A stretch of 64,000 nucleotides of DNA from Duncaniella muris (lineage in GTDB: Bacteria > Bacteroidota > Bacteroidia > Bacteroidales > Muribaculaceae), in contig NZ_PUEC01000020.1 of NCBI RefSeq assembly GCF_003024805.1, positions 1-64,000 of the forward strand. The letters are read 5' to 3'. Under the pieces are notes generated by a model. That model made no database searches. It was not told the origin of the DNA and saw only the letters and a program-made list of their open reading frames with translations. Below, piece after piece: positions 24,051 through 33,326 of the stretch. The position numbers and the translations under genes were made by a program. The number at the start of each line of letters is the position of its first letter. Positions within the stretch are counted from its first letter, which is position 1.

Positions 24051-24407
24051 TTATTTGGAGAAATCCGGTCGTACCATTCTGTCAGTATATATGTGATACC
24101 TATTGTAATAATTCTCAATAGCCCCAGCGTATTGAGACATCAGTAATAAGGCATCGCTTGTAGATGGGATAGTCTCTTCATCTATAAGATCAAGGAAATC
24201 TGATGTCGCCTCATTTTTGAGAAATGTTTTAACTCTCTCTAATATCCGATTTAACATTCTAACTTTCATCAGGCTCAGGGAGTCTTTGGGCGACTTCTTA
24301 GACATATCGCGTAGCTCAACATAAGCAGATTTAAGCATAGCGAAGAGAAGATTATACTCATCCTTAATGTCTAAAGATGAAGCCGAAACTTTTTTAGGTT
24401 GTTTCAT
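24051..24407 (-). CDS. Small protein, tandem family member 3, unknown function
   Basis: 118 residues. No family recognised. Shares with the two genes upstream the scheme KKSPKD...LMKVRMLNRIL, a variable middle, then IPSTSDALLLMSQY, so all three are diverged copies of one ancestral gene. Predicted mainly helical, soluble, no signal peptide. Overlaps its neighbour by 4 bp, so it is translationally coupled to the operon that begins with the type I restriction genes. A/T-rich relative to the core genome. Confidence 0.65.
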   Translation of the reverse strand: MKQPKKVSASSLDIKDEYNLLFAMLKSAYVELRDMSKKSPKDSLSLMKVRMLNRILERVKTFLKNEATSDFLDLIDEETIPSTSDALLLMSQYAGAIENYYNRYHIYTDRMVRPDFSK

Positions 24408-24754
24408 TTCTTTTTAGATTTGGTTATTTTCCACTCTCGTTCTAGGTCCCAGTTACCATGTGTAGTATTATTTAACCAGTACCGTTTGAACGCTTCAAGA
24501 TAAAGTTCAAGAATTAGCAGTGCATCACTATTGGATGGTAGTTCATCCTCTGCAAAAGTGTCAAAATCACTATATGGCTTGACATCCTGAAGTAAGGAAT
24601 TTGCTTGCTGCAAAAGTATGTTGATGCGCCGAATCTTAAAAAGATTAAGATGTTCATCCGGTTTTTTTGATGAGAGCACTTTAACTGTGTCTCGGACTGA
24701 TGTGATTTTGGGCTTCAGTTCTTCGTAAATGTCAATTTCTTTTTGTGTAGGCAT
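24404..24754 (-). CDS. Small protein, tandem family member 2, unknown function
   Basis: 116 residues. Shared scheme: SSKKPDEHLNLFKIRRINILLQQAN, then FAEDELPSNSDALLILELY. The end is very basic (EWKITKSKKK). One base separates it from the preceding gene and it overlaps the following gene by 4 bp. The paralogy to both neighbours is clear by eye in the central KKP...K...N.IL block and the LPSNSDALL block. Confidence 0.65.
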   Translation of the reverse strand: MPTQKEIDIYEELKPKITSVRDTVKVLSSKKPDEHLNLFKIRRINILLQQANSLLQDVKPYSDFDTFAEDELPSNSDALLILELYLEAFKRYWLNNTTHGNWDLEREWKITKSKKK

Positions 24755-24755
24755 A

Positions 24756-25007
24756 TTAAAAACAGTCTTGGTATAATGCTAAAACAAAAAGTACATCACT
24801 ATTTGTTGGCAATGTGTCTGTATTGAATTGAGAGAAACCTTCTATTGGAGATCGTCCCAATTCTTTATTCGCTTCAGCCAATATTTTGTTTACGATATTC
24901 AGTTTGAATTCATTTACTGCGTCGTTCGGTTTCTTCTCCGAAAGGCGACGAAACTCAAATGTGAGTGTTGCTAAAGTTTTATCCATAGACATAATTATTG
25001 AGGGCAT
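24756..25007 (-). CDS. Small protein, tandem family member 1, unknown function
   Basis: 83 residues, the shortest of the three. Shared scheme: SEKKPNDAVNEFKLNIVNKILAEAN in part, then TLPTNSDVLFVLALYQ, ending soon after. ATG 25007 overlaps the PD-(D/E)XK gene by 13 bp; ATG 24992 would avoid overlap. It lacks the C-terminal extension of the other two. Adjacent to the nuclease-like gene, so a partner or immunity role is conceivable but not shown. Confidence 0.6.
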   Translation of the reverse strand: MPSIIMSMDKTLATLTFEFRRLSEKKPNDAVNEFKLNIVNKILAEANKELGRSPIEGFSQFNTDTLPTNSDVLFVLALYQDCF

Positions 25008-26362
25008 AAACGATGAAACTCTACCAGAAGTTTTTTTATTACTTCATAAGGTTTACGCTGTTTGTTTTCGTATAAATCTACCATCAATTGAAGTTCTTCA
25101 TCAGTTATAATCAAGATACATTTTCTTTGGCCAGACCATAAATCTATCAGATGGCGTTTTATTTTTGATGATGGTCGATTTCGAGTTACAATCACGCCGA
25201 ATTTACCAAAGTTCTCATTAAGATACCTATTGACCTGTGCAATATGTTCGCGTGAGATTTCCTTTACATTTTTGAGCTCAAAAACTAATTGATAAGATGA
25301 ATACTTATCAAATATTTCTTTAAAAATCGGTTCCGAACAGTTATTGTAAAAAACGAGATCTCTAATCTGACATCCGCTCTCAGTTCGACTTTGTGTTTGG
25401 GCAAAATCTAACTGAGGATAAAGCAATGTTGCTAATAAGCGACATACTTTTTCCTCATAAATCTTATCAGATTTATCCTGATTTCCTGTGGATAGCTTTT
25501 TTATATCCGCAATGGTTCGTTTTGCGCTTGCTACAGGTATTTGCTTGAACAAAGGATCGCTCTTTAGCTCTTCTGCCGATGCTTCCTTTTGCTTGGTGTA
25601 ACCTTCGACCTGCAGATAATTCAATCTATTATAGTCGATTATTTCTGGACGCGACAGTTTTATTTGGGGATTTGCAGATGGTAAGTACCTATTGAAGAAA
25701 TCATCTGGATTCATCCAAGGCATTTGGCGCAGCCAGCGTTTTGGAATTAGCCAAATCGGGCAGTTCGTTTTAGGGTTTATAGGCAATTCTTTAGATAGCC
25801 TAATAAATTTTTTCTTTTGGGTACTAAATATTTCTGTTTCAACCATTGTCATTGGAATGCCATGACGAACACACTGGTCTTGAGTATAATCTACTAAAAA
25901 GCTAGATAACAAAGAACATGAGATGTCGCTAATTCTGTCTTTTGATATTCCCTCTACTAAAAGTTGTATCTCCTCAAAATGCGTAAAACCACATTCTTTT
26001 AGTTGAGGTATGTCTGTAAATAGATTAAGAATTTGGGTTGCTGATGTTTTCCCAATCCTTTTACCCATTTTGTTTGAAGATGTACCTAACCCAACTTCAC
26101 TGCACTCTGATGCGGAAATAAGAATATCGGTAGCCTGAGCTTCTTTTCCTTGAGAATAAAGCGCTCCCAAATAATTGAAAGAATCAACCAAAGCTCCGTG
26201 AAGACTTGTATCAAGAGATATGTCGGATTTCCAAAGTAAGAACGGGTCCACATATAATGGAAGATCTTCATCTAGAAATGGAATGAAGAAATCGGTTCTC
26301 CCTTGATTAAGGAGAATTTTATGATAGTCATTTAAGCGGGGTCTTAAAATTAGATCTTCCAT
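24995..26362 (-). CDS. PD-(D/E)XK-like protein in the restriction operon
   Basis: 455 residues, not a family I can name. The N-terminal 280 residues are unrecognised (PRLNDYHKILLNQGRTDFFIPF at the start). The C-terminal 150 residues have the outline of a PD-(D/E)XK nuclease fold: acidic residues in QTQSRTESGCQIRDLVFY (about 330-347), then YQLVFELKNVK (about 371-381, the ExK core), then a helix REHIAQVNRYL. It follows hsdR by 9 bp and precedes three small paralogues, on the same transcript. A nuclease or DNA-binding accessory of the restriction system is inferred. Confidence 0.6.
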   Translation of the reverse strand: MEDLILRPRLNDYHKILLNQGRTDFFIPFLDEDLPLYVDPFLLWKSDISLDTSLHGALVDSFNYLGALYSQGKEAQATDILISASECSEVGLGTSSNKMGKRIGKTSATQILNLFTDIPQLKECGFTHFEEIQLLVEGISKDRISDISCSLLSSFLVDYTQDQCVRHGIPMTMVETEIFSTQKKKFIRLSKELPINPKTNCPIWLIPKRWLRQMPWMNPDDFFNRYLPSANPQIKLSRPEIIDYNRLNYLQVEGYTKQKEASAEELKSDPLFKQIPVASAKRTIADIKKLSTGNQDKSDKIYEEKVCRLLATLLYPQLDFAQTQSRTESGCQIRDLVFYNNCSEPIFKEIFDKYSSYQLVFELKNVKEISREHIAQVNRYLNENFGKFGVIVTRNRPSSKIKRHLIDLWSGQRKCILIITDEELQLMVDLYENKQRKPYEVIKKLLVEFHRLCPQ

Positions 26363-26371
26363 ATTTCTTGA

Positions 26372-29300
26372 TTATTCGATTTCGCCATGTAGAATGAAAT
26401 TACGCAGGAGAGCGTCGAGTTTCATTCTTATTTTGGGCGGGGTTAATATTGCGCCTTCGCGCTGTTGGAAATAAGCTTTGGCAAGCACTGGGCTGACGGA
26501 TGCTTTCAGCCGAGTGTATCGTCCAAACTCATCGATGTTGTTCTCATTGAGGCGAGCATTGGCCATCTCTTTCAGCAACTCGGCATCTAATCCGAAATTC
26601 TGAGCAAGAGTACGGATTTTGCCCTCCTGCGCCTTATTCATATAATCAATGATGTAGTCGTGGAATGACTTGCAGATGTTATATTTAAGATTGCCCGACT
26701 GAACATCTATTAGGAATTGATTGGCATAGCGTTGCTCTTCTTGCGATAGGAAGGCAAACGATTTATGCACTTCGTCAAGCAACTTCTGAAGTCTTTCCTC
26801 GTCTAAAACATCTTTGCGCAATTCCTTGAGATATTTCTCAAAGCGACTATTCATATAGTCATAGTCGATTGCTCCGGTCTCAATTTCTGTGAGATGGGTA
26901 TCTATCTCATAAGGCAGATTCCCGGGAGAAGAACTACCAGAGCTATCTTCATACAATTCCCGATAACGGGCTTGAAGTGTCTGGAAATCTTCTTGAGTCA
27001 GTACAAGGGAAATTACATCACCATCTTCCGTCTCGTAATTTGATTTATCCCAAGAAAAACCTTGCAATCTTGCTGCGCTAATATGATCAGATAGAGCCTT
27101 GAACAACTTGGCGAATCGTCCTTTTTCGGCATCAATAGAAGGCAGGTGGCTAAAGTTCGCGATATCGGCTGATTCAAACAGCTCTTTTATCTCTATGAAA
27201 ATGTCGTTTATTCGATGAAGATTGTGTGGTAGCCTGTCAACGAACACACCGAACGGTCTACCTCCGGAATACATCCTGATAGCATCATCTATGTTACGCT
27301 TCATTGAATGCACCTTTCGATAGTAACGTATCGTACCGAAGGGTTTCTCCCGCTTGTCCTGCGGACGATTGGTCCGGGATATTGCCTGAATCAAGTCATG
27401 AGCCTGTTCCGGCTTGTAATATTTATCGAGATATAGTGTATTTACCCATTTCGAGTCAAAGCCCGTAAGCATCTGGTTGACCACTATCAGAATGTCTATC
27501 TGCTGGCCCGGTTCAAGATGCTTATAAGCCTCTTTATGAGCAAGACGGTTAGACATATCCTTTTTCATGGCAGCATAGATAGCCACTTCATATTTTTTGC
27601 CAAATGTGGTATTGTATTCGCCAATTATCAATTTAAGCGCAGCCTCTTTATCAAAGCCGTTTCCACTTTCATCAATATTTGGGTCAAAAAGTGAAGTGAC
27701 ATTGAGTTGGGGAGCCTTTGCACGAAGTAGTTTGAAATACTCCACAGCTTCCTCTATGCGGCTTGTGGCAAGAATAGCATGGTACTTGCGATTGCGGCTT
27801 AATAGAGTAAATCTCTTTATGATGTTATCAACGACTTTCTCTCGATGCTCCGGTCGATCATACTGAGTGCGCGAAAGATAGTCTTCGATACCTTTGCTTA
27901 ACTCTCCATTGGATTGCATCTCACCGGCCATCGGAACATCGTCCATGTATTTCAAATAAATCGTCTTCTTGTCATCATCACCTAGTGCTTCTTCCTCTGT
28001 ATGTGCCTTTGCTTTTTCAAGAGCAACAGCTTTTCGCAAATCTATGTCATCATAAGTGGGACACATCACTGGATTAAATCCCAGCACATTGCCGTCCCTG
28101 ATACCGTCGGGCATAACATATCGGTGCAGTTCGTCGCCGAATAGAGAGACAGTGGTGTTCATGTTCTTTTCATATTCCGGCATAATCGGTGTACCGGTAA
28201 ATCCGAAGAACAGTGCCATCGGGAAAGTTTCTCTGATGGTTGGATACATCTCTCCGAAAACAGAGCGGTGTGCTTCGTCAACGATAAACACAATCTTCTT
28301 AGCCCGAATCTGCTCCAGCTCGTTTTTTCGCTGTTGCATATTCTCCTCATTGACACGGCTCATCTTCTGAATGGACGTGACAATAAGTTTATCCTTTGAA
28401 TCGGAGCTTTTCAGTTTGGCGATTAGCTTGTTGGTGTTGCTGGTGTCCTGAACGGTATCTTCCTCGGCAAAGCCCGAATATTCTTTGTAGCTTTGGTCTC
28501 CGAGTTCAATGCGGTCAACGAGGAACACCACTTTTTCAGCGTCATCATTAGATTGGGCTATCAGCTGAGCACTCTTGAAACTGGTCAATGTCTTGCCGCT
28601 GCCTGTGGTATGCCATATATGTCCGCCAAGCTGGTCTGACACCTTCCAGTTATGTTGCTGAACCTTTTGAAATATGCTTCTTGCGGCGTAATACTGGTAA
28701 CTGCGCATGACCTTCAATATGCCGTCGCCTTTGTCCGGGACAGTGTAATATCCTATGAGCTGATGTGCCATAGGAATAGACAACAGAGTCTCTGCAATAT
28801 CGGGCCAATCATTTATCAATTCGTTATTGAAGTCTGCCCAATGAAAGAAGAAATCTGGATTGAATTTGCCATCTGGTCCGGGATTTGCAAAATACAGTGT
28901 CTCTTCCGGATTCATCGCGACAAATATCTGGACGAGAGAGAATATACCATCGAATACGCCCGTCCGCATATATCTTTCAATCTGGTTGCAAGCATTTCTG
29001 ACTGGAACTCCTGAGCGTTTCAACTCCACATGGATTAACGGCATACCGTTTATGAGCAGCGTGAAATCGCCCCGTCGTTCGCCCAATATCTGGGAATTGG
29101 TTGTAAACTTAGGCTGACGGGCTATTTGATAAACCGTATCATTAGAACCGATTTTTTGCTTATCATATACGATAAGGCTGACAGTTTTACCATTATGTAG
29201 TGTATCATTGGCGTTATCGCGGATAATCGACACGCTTTTGCCATTGATAAATTCGCTATTCAGACGCAATGGTGTACGGAGGTCCATCACTTGCTGAAGA

Positions 29301-29506
29301 ACCTGCTGCATCTCTCCATCAGTTAAAGGACAGCCATTCAGACAGTCTATGCCATTATTTATTTTTGAGAGTATCTGCCGCCAGTTCTCAATAAGATCTG
29401 CTTCCGTGGGGTACATCAATACGGGTTGTTGCCCCCAACCCTTACGGCGGAGAGCCTCAACCAATGCCACCTCAAATGGGGTCTCTTTATTAAATTTCTC
29501 TGCCAT
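26372..29506 (-). CDS. hsdR: Type I restriction enzyme HsdR
   Basis: 1044 residues, the motor and nuclease subunit that translocates and cuts unmodified DNA. Seen: N-terminal nuclease domain with RRGDFTLLINGMPLIHVELKR (about 140-160, Asp and ExK), helicase motif I TGSGKT near 306, DEAH-type VDEAHRSVFGE near 410, motif III FGFTGTP near 440, and motif VI-type AISRTNRPQ near 715. Full usual length. Followed 9 bp later by the PD-(D/E)XK gene and preceded 3 bp by hsdS. No frameshift seen. Confidence 0.93.
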   Translation of the reverse strand: MAEKFNKETPFEVALVEALRRKGWGQQPVLMYPTEADLIENWRQILSKINNGIDCLNGCPLTDGEMQQVLQQVMDLRTPLRLNSEFINGKSVSIIRDNANDTLHNGKTVSLIVYDKQKIGSNDTVYQIARQPKFTTNSQILGERRGDFTLLINGMPLIHVELKRSGVPVRNACNQIERYMRTGVFDGIFSLVQIFVAMNPEETLYFANPGPDGKFNPDFFFHWADFNNELINDWPDIAETLLSIPMAHQLIGYYTVPDKGDGILKVMRSYQYYAARSIFQKVQQHNWKVSDQLGGHIWHTTGSGKTLTSFKSAQLIAQSNDDAEKVVFLVDRIELGDQSYKEYSGFAEEDTVQDTSNTNKLIAKLKSSDSKDKLIVTSIQKMSRVNEENMQQRKNELEQIRAKKIVFIVDEAHRSVFGEMYPTIRETFPMALFFGFTGTPIMPEYEKNMNTTVSLFGDELHRYVMPDGIRDGNVLGFNPVMCPTYDDIDLRKAVALEKAKAHTEEEALGDDDKKTIYLKYMDDVPMAGEMQSNGELSKGIEDYLSRTQYDRPEHREKVVDNIIKRFTLLSRNRKYHAILATSRIEEAVEYFKLLRAKAPQLNVTSLFDPNIDESGNGFDKEAALKLIIGEYNTTFGKKYEVAIYAAMKKDMSNRLAHKEAYKHLEPGQQIDILIVVNQMLTGFDSKWVNTLYLDKYYKPEQAHDLIQAISRTNRPQDKREKPFGTIRYYRKVHSMKRNIDDAIRMYSGGRPFGVFVDRLPHNLHRINDIFIEIKELFESADIANFSHLPSIDAEKGRFAKLFKALSDHISAARLQGFSWDKSNYETEDGDVISLVLTQEDFQTLQARYRELYEDSSGSSSPGNLPYEIDTHLTEIETGAIDYDYMNSRFEKYLKELRKDVLDEERLQKLLDEVHKSFAFLSQEEQRYANQFLIDVQSGNLKYNICKSFHDYIIDYMNKAQEGKIRTLAQNFGLDAELLKEMANARLNENNIDEFGRYTRLKASVSPVLAKAYFQQREGAILTPPKIRMKLDALLRNFILHGEIE

Positions 29507-29509
29507 AAC

Positions 29510-30730
29510 TTATACAAACATTTTATCGAGCATAGCTTGTTTCAAATTTCGCAACTTATCCAACTTTTGCTCGTTAAGCTGGATAAGTCGGTCATATCCT
29601 GATAAGATGTCTGAAATTGCTTTTTGCTCTTTCTCGGCTGGAACAAGCATTTTATATTCGAGCATCTTGTCAATTTTTAGCACTCTGTTACGTCCGGCAC
29701 TTCCTGGAGATGCCAGTGTTAGATGCTTCCTAAATCGATTGTTAATTAAGGCATAGCGAAAGAATATCGGCACATTCTTCTCTTTAAATGAAAATTGTGG
29801 GAAACGATGGGACACTAATTTCCCCTCATCGGATGGTTCCGTTATGGCAACGGCTAACTCCCATCCGAAAGTAATGTTTACAATCAGATTGTTAGGACGT
29901 ACTACACCCATCTGTGCAGTTTCAAGTTCTGCTCCTTTCGGTACGTAACTGTGAAATGTACCTTTGCCATGACTCCTTATGCCTAACCGGTCATAACCAT
30001 CATGAGGGGTTTCTACAATTTCTTTATAAGGAGTAATGATTTCATCAAGACTTTTTTCTGTCCATGCTTCAGTAAATCCATCTAATCTAACACGAGGCTT
30101 AGTTTCTTCTCCTTGAGGTAAAAGAGATGTGAGCAATGCAGCTCTTAAGTTGCGTAATTTTTCACAAACATCCACTTGATGAGAAATCAGCGCATCAATA
30201 TTTTTGAATGATTCCGTTATCTTAACCTGTTCATCTCTCTTCGGGAAAATTACATTCCCTAATATTGCCTCATCATCTCCGACATTGAGAGTATTCTTAG
30301 CTCCTTTGTGAACAAGTGGGCGAAGATAATCATTCAGACGTTTATCTTTATCAAAGAATGTCTGAATGAAATCAGGCTCAATATTGTCGTTTGGATGATA
30401 TATAGCATAGAGCGCAGACACAATTCCAGGAACACCTTTGTTGGTTTTAATAATTCCGTATGGTTGATCTCTCAAGGGTGATTTGGTATATATAATGTCA
30501 TTTGTTTCCGCAATACCATAGCCAGTTACGGAAGCACCGGCAAATGAACGTCCTTGGTATTCTATCTGGTTGATAACACCAAATTCACGAGATACAGACA
30601 ACACATCTTCTTTACCAAACGTATTGTCTCGGTTTTTAGCTTTGGACGTTGTCAGATATTCGGACAAAGGCAATTTGTCCCAATCCCCTTCAAATCCGGC
30701 AAAACGTATTTCAGGAACTTTACTTGCCAT
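29510..30730 (-). CDS. hsdS: Type I restriction specificity subunit HsdS (element A)
   Basis: 406 residues with two TRDs (about 15-150 and 225-350) and spacers VDVCEKLRNLRAALLTSLLPQGEE near 185-208 and LIQLNEQKLDKLRNLKQAMLDKMF at the end; the repeated KLRNL(R/K) blocks are the conserved HsdS spacers. Different lineage from the hsdS locus in element B. No inverted half-gene, recombinase or 14-bp site lies nearby, so this specificity appears fixed. Overlaps hsdM by 11 bp. Confidence 0.92.
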   Translation of the reverse strand: MASKVPEIRFAGFEGDWDKLPLSEYLTTSKAKNRDNTFGKEDVLSVSREFGVINQIEYQGRSFAGASVTGYGIAETNDIIYTKSPLRDQPYGIIKTNKGVPGIVSALYAIYHPNDNIEPDFIQTFFDKDKRLNDYLRPLVHKGAKNTLNVGDDEAILGNVIFPKRDEQVKITESFKNIDALISHQVDVCEKLRNLRAALLTSLLPQGEETKPRVRLDGFTEAWTEKSLDEIITPYKEIVETPHDGYDRLGIRSHGKGTFHSYVPKGAELETAQMGVVRPNNLIVNITFGWELAVAITEPSDEGKLVSHRFPQFSFKEKNVPIFFRYALINNRFRKHLTLASPGSAGRNRVLKIDKMLEYKMLVPAEKEQKAISDILSGYDRLIQLNEQKLDKLRNLKQAMLDKMFV

Positions 30731-33323
30731 GATTAAGGAGATTTTTAAATGATTCCAATGCCTTCATGTCAAAGTCGTTTCCCCGCAAAGAGACTACCAT
30801 ATCCGAAAGTTTTGATTCCGATTCAGATATTGATTTTTCTACATCATTGAGAGTAACAGCATATTTGACAACGAGAGCCTCAACCTTATCAATGAGGGAA
30901 GTGATGACGTTGGTGTGCTCTGCCTTAACCGCATCAACCACGGGCATAATCCATTTTAGGCGAAGAAGTTCGCGTATTTGCTCTTCCGTGAGTGACTCGA
31001 TTGTAAATATCGTCTTTTCTTCAAGCTCTCGTAAAGCATCCTTTACTTCTGCCTTCAGCCTCTTTTGCTCATCTGCATTTTTGGTAAGAGTTACAACGTG
31101 AGCCTCTATGCTCCCTTCCGGAAAGTCTGGTAAATCAGTATATTTCCGCTTCTTATACTCTTTGAGCATGAGTTTGAGTTGGACTTTAACCTTTTTATTA
31201 TCAAATGCATCTCCGTCTTCATTGAGGATTTCAGCATCATCTTCTCCTGTTTCTTCTAACAGGGCTGATACTTCACCAACGGTCTCTGCAAGTTGTTCCT
31301 GCAATTCATTGACTCTATCGAGATATTCGGGGAGAAGAGTCTTCTGTACAAGTTTAAAGGGCATGATGCGTCCTTTCCACCCTTTCTGGATCTCGTCCTC
31401 ATCTTCGCCATTCTTGACCATGACCATGTTGGGTTCAATCTTTCTAAGGACTTCTCGCCCTTCTGTCTGGATGATTTCAATATCTGTTGCCGTCTGTTCC
31501 CAGCAATCGCTAAGTGCCTGAAATGCCGCATAGCGGTCGAGCAACGGAACGGAGGAAAGACGATTGAAAAGGTCCTCGCCGAGAATGTCAACCTCTTTGG
31601 CAACATTGAGTGTCATCATCCCATAAATGAGTTGGGCGATGAGATATTGTTCGTAATCGCCAAAAGCAGAATTATACGCTGCTTGGAATTTCTTTATATC
31701 ATCATGATTCCGAATGGTGTCACCAACATTGTCTGACAGACATTCCACATATTCACCTTCAGGGAACAAAGTGGATTTCAAGGCAGGCATTACCTCCCAA
31801 TAATCTTTGAGTAGTTCGATTTCAGTACGAGGCACACCGCCGAGAAGCGAAGAGTATAAATCCCATTTCTCAACAGCGTCAGAGGAATCGACATATTTGG
31901 GTATATTGAGGTCGTATTCGTTTTCGAGAATCTCTTTCAGGCTCACGAGACGTGCGAATTTATCAATGGAGGCAGGGCGGGTGGTTACGGCATCAAAAAT
32001 TCGCTTAATATCAGAAGCTTGGAGTTTCTTTTTCTTACCATCCTTAGAAGCATATTTTGAGGCATCAATAAAAAGCACGTCTGTGTTATCACGATTGGCT
32101 TTCAGCACCATAACAATAGTGGCAATCGGAGTCCCGAAGAAAATATCAGCCGGGAGTCCAATTATTGCCTCAATTTTGTTCTGCTCAATTAGATTCCTTC
32201 GGATTTCGGCTTCATCACCGGGTCTGAACAGTACACCATGAGGCAACACGATAGCCATAATACCATCGGATTTTAGGTGGTAGAGATCGTGAAGCAGAAA
32301 AGCATAGTCTGCTTTCTTTTTCGGGGCTAATCCATAATCCTTATATCTGGGGTCGGAATCCTTATCGGATGGCCTATCCCATTCCTGAGAATAAGGCGGA
32401 TTGCTGACCACGGCATCCATCGGACGGTATTCGTAAGAGGTTTCCTTGTCATCGTCCTCAAACATAGGCCAATCACTACCATGCTCCAGAGTGTCGCCGT
32501 TGCGGGTGATGATGTTGTTTGGTTTAATGCCGCGCATCACCAAGTTCATGCGCGTGAGGTTGTAGGTGTTGCGCTTCAACTCCTGTGCGTAATATTTGAT
32601 ATTGTCCGGACTGTCGTTGTGTTTCGCAACGGCACGTCCAATTGTAATGAGCAGGGAGCCGGAACCACTTGTTGGGTCATAAATCTCAATCTTCTCTCTG
32701 TCGCGCAGATGATGAGCCACAATCTCGGCCATGAGTACAGATACCTCGTGTGGAGTATAGAACTCTCCAGCTTTCTTACCGGCCGAAGCCGCGAAATTGC
32801 TGATGAGATATTCGTATATGTAACCAAGGACATCATATCCCTGATTGCCATCCATCGGAATGTCTTTAATAAGCTGTATCAGTTTGCTGATTGCCGAGGA
32901 ACGGGTAGTATCGGAATCACCAAGATTTTTCAGCCCTGTCTCAAGAGTGTCGAAAATGCCGGAGAATACTTTCTTGTGTGTCGGATAAATCAGACGGTTG
33001 AAAGCAGACAAGGCTTCCGAAACATCCTTCACGCCAAAGTCATTTCCCTTATTCAGCCATGTGCTGAACAGATTCTTGTAGCCGATGAAATATCCACGAT
33101 TCTTGCGGACATACTCCGTATATTCCGGGTCAATATCTTCTTCGAGTGACGGCATATCTTCGTCGCTCCAGCCTTCAGTGCGATAGAAATTTTCAATCTC
33201 AGTGCTCAGATAGCGATAGAAAATGAAGCCCAGAATATAGTCCTTATATTCGTTGGCCTCAATCTTCGAGCGCATCTTGTTGGCCGAAGCCCATATTTTA
33301 GAAGCGAGTTGCTGCTTATTCAT
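30720..33323 (-). CDS. hsdM: Type I restriction methyltransferase HsdM
   Basis: 867 residues. N-terminal HsdM helical domain (QQLASKIWASANKMRSKIE), AdoMet-binding motif DPTSGSGSLL near 217, catalytic NPPYSQEW near 309, giving adenine-N6 methylation with HsdS. The C-terminus is extended by about 300 residues compared with short HsdM proteins and ends in coiled-coil (about 660-860), as in the longer EcoR124-like Bacteroidales forms. Starts 3 bp after the XRE-ImmA regulator. Confidence 0.93.
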   Translation of the reverse strand: MNKQQLASKIWASANKMRSKIEANEYKDYILGFIFYRYLSTEIENFYRTEGWSDEDMPSLEEDIDPEYTEYVRKNRGYFIGYKNLFSTWLNKGNDFGVKDVSEALSAFNRLIYPTHKKVFSGIFDTLETGLKNLGDSDTTRSSAISKLIQLIKDIPMDGNQGYDVLGYIYEYLISNFAASAGKKAGEFYTPHEVSVLMAEIVAHHLRDREKIEIYDPTSGSGSLLITIGRAVAKHNDSPDNIKYYAQELKRNTYNLTRMNLVMRGIKPNNIITRNGDTLEHGSDWPMFEDDDKETSYEYRPMDAVVSNPPYSQEWDRPSDKDSDPRYKDYGLAPKKKADYAFLLHDLYHLKSDGIMAIVLPHGVLFRPGDEAEIRRNLIEQNKIEAIIGLPADIFFGTPIATIVMVLKANRDNTDVLFIDASKYASKDGKKKKLQASDIKRIFDAVTTRPASIDKFARLVSLKEILENEYDLNIPKYVDSSDAVEKWDLYSSLLGGVPRTEIELLKDYWEVMPALKSTLFPEGEYVECLSDNVGDTIRNHDDIKKFQAAYNSAFGDYEQYLIAQLIYGMMTLNVAKEVDILGEDLFNRLSSVPLLDRYAAFQALSDCWEQTATDIEIIQTEGREVLRKIEPNMVMVKNGEDEDEIQKGWKGRIMPFKLVQKTLLPEYLDRVNELQEQLAETVGEVSALLEETGEDDAEILNEDGDAFDNKKVKVQLKLMLKEYKKRKYTDLPDFPEGSIEAHVVTLTKNADEQKRLKAEVKDALRELEEKTIFTIESLTEEQIRELLRLKWIMPVVDAVKAEHTNVITSLIDKVEALVVKYAVTLNDVEKSISESESKLSDMVVSLRGNDFDMKALESFKNLLNHGK

Positions 33324-33326
33324 GAT

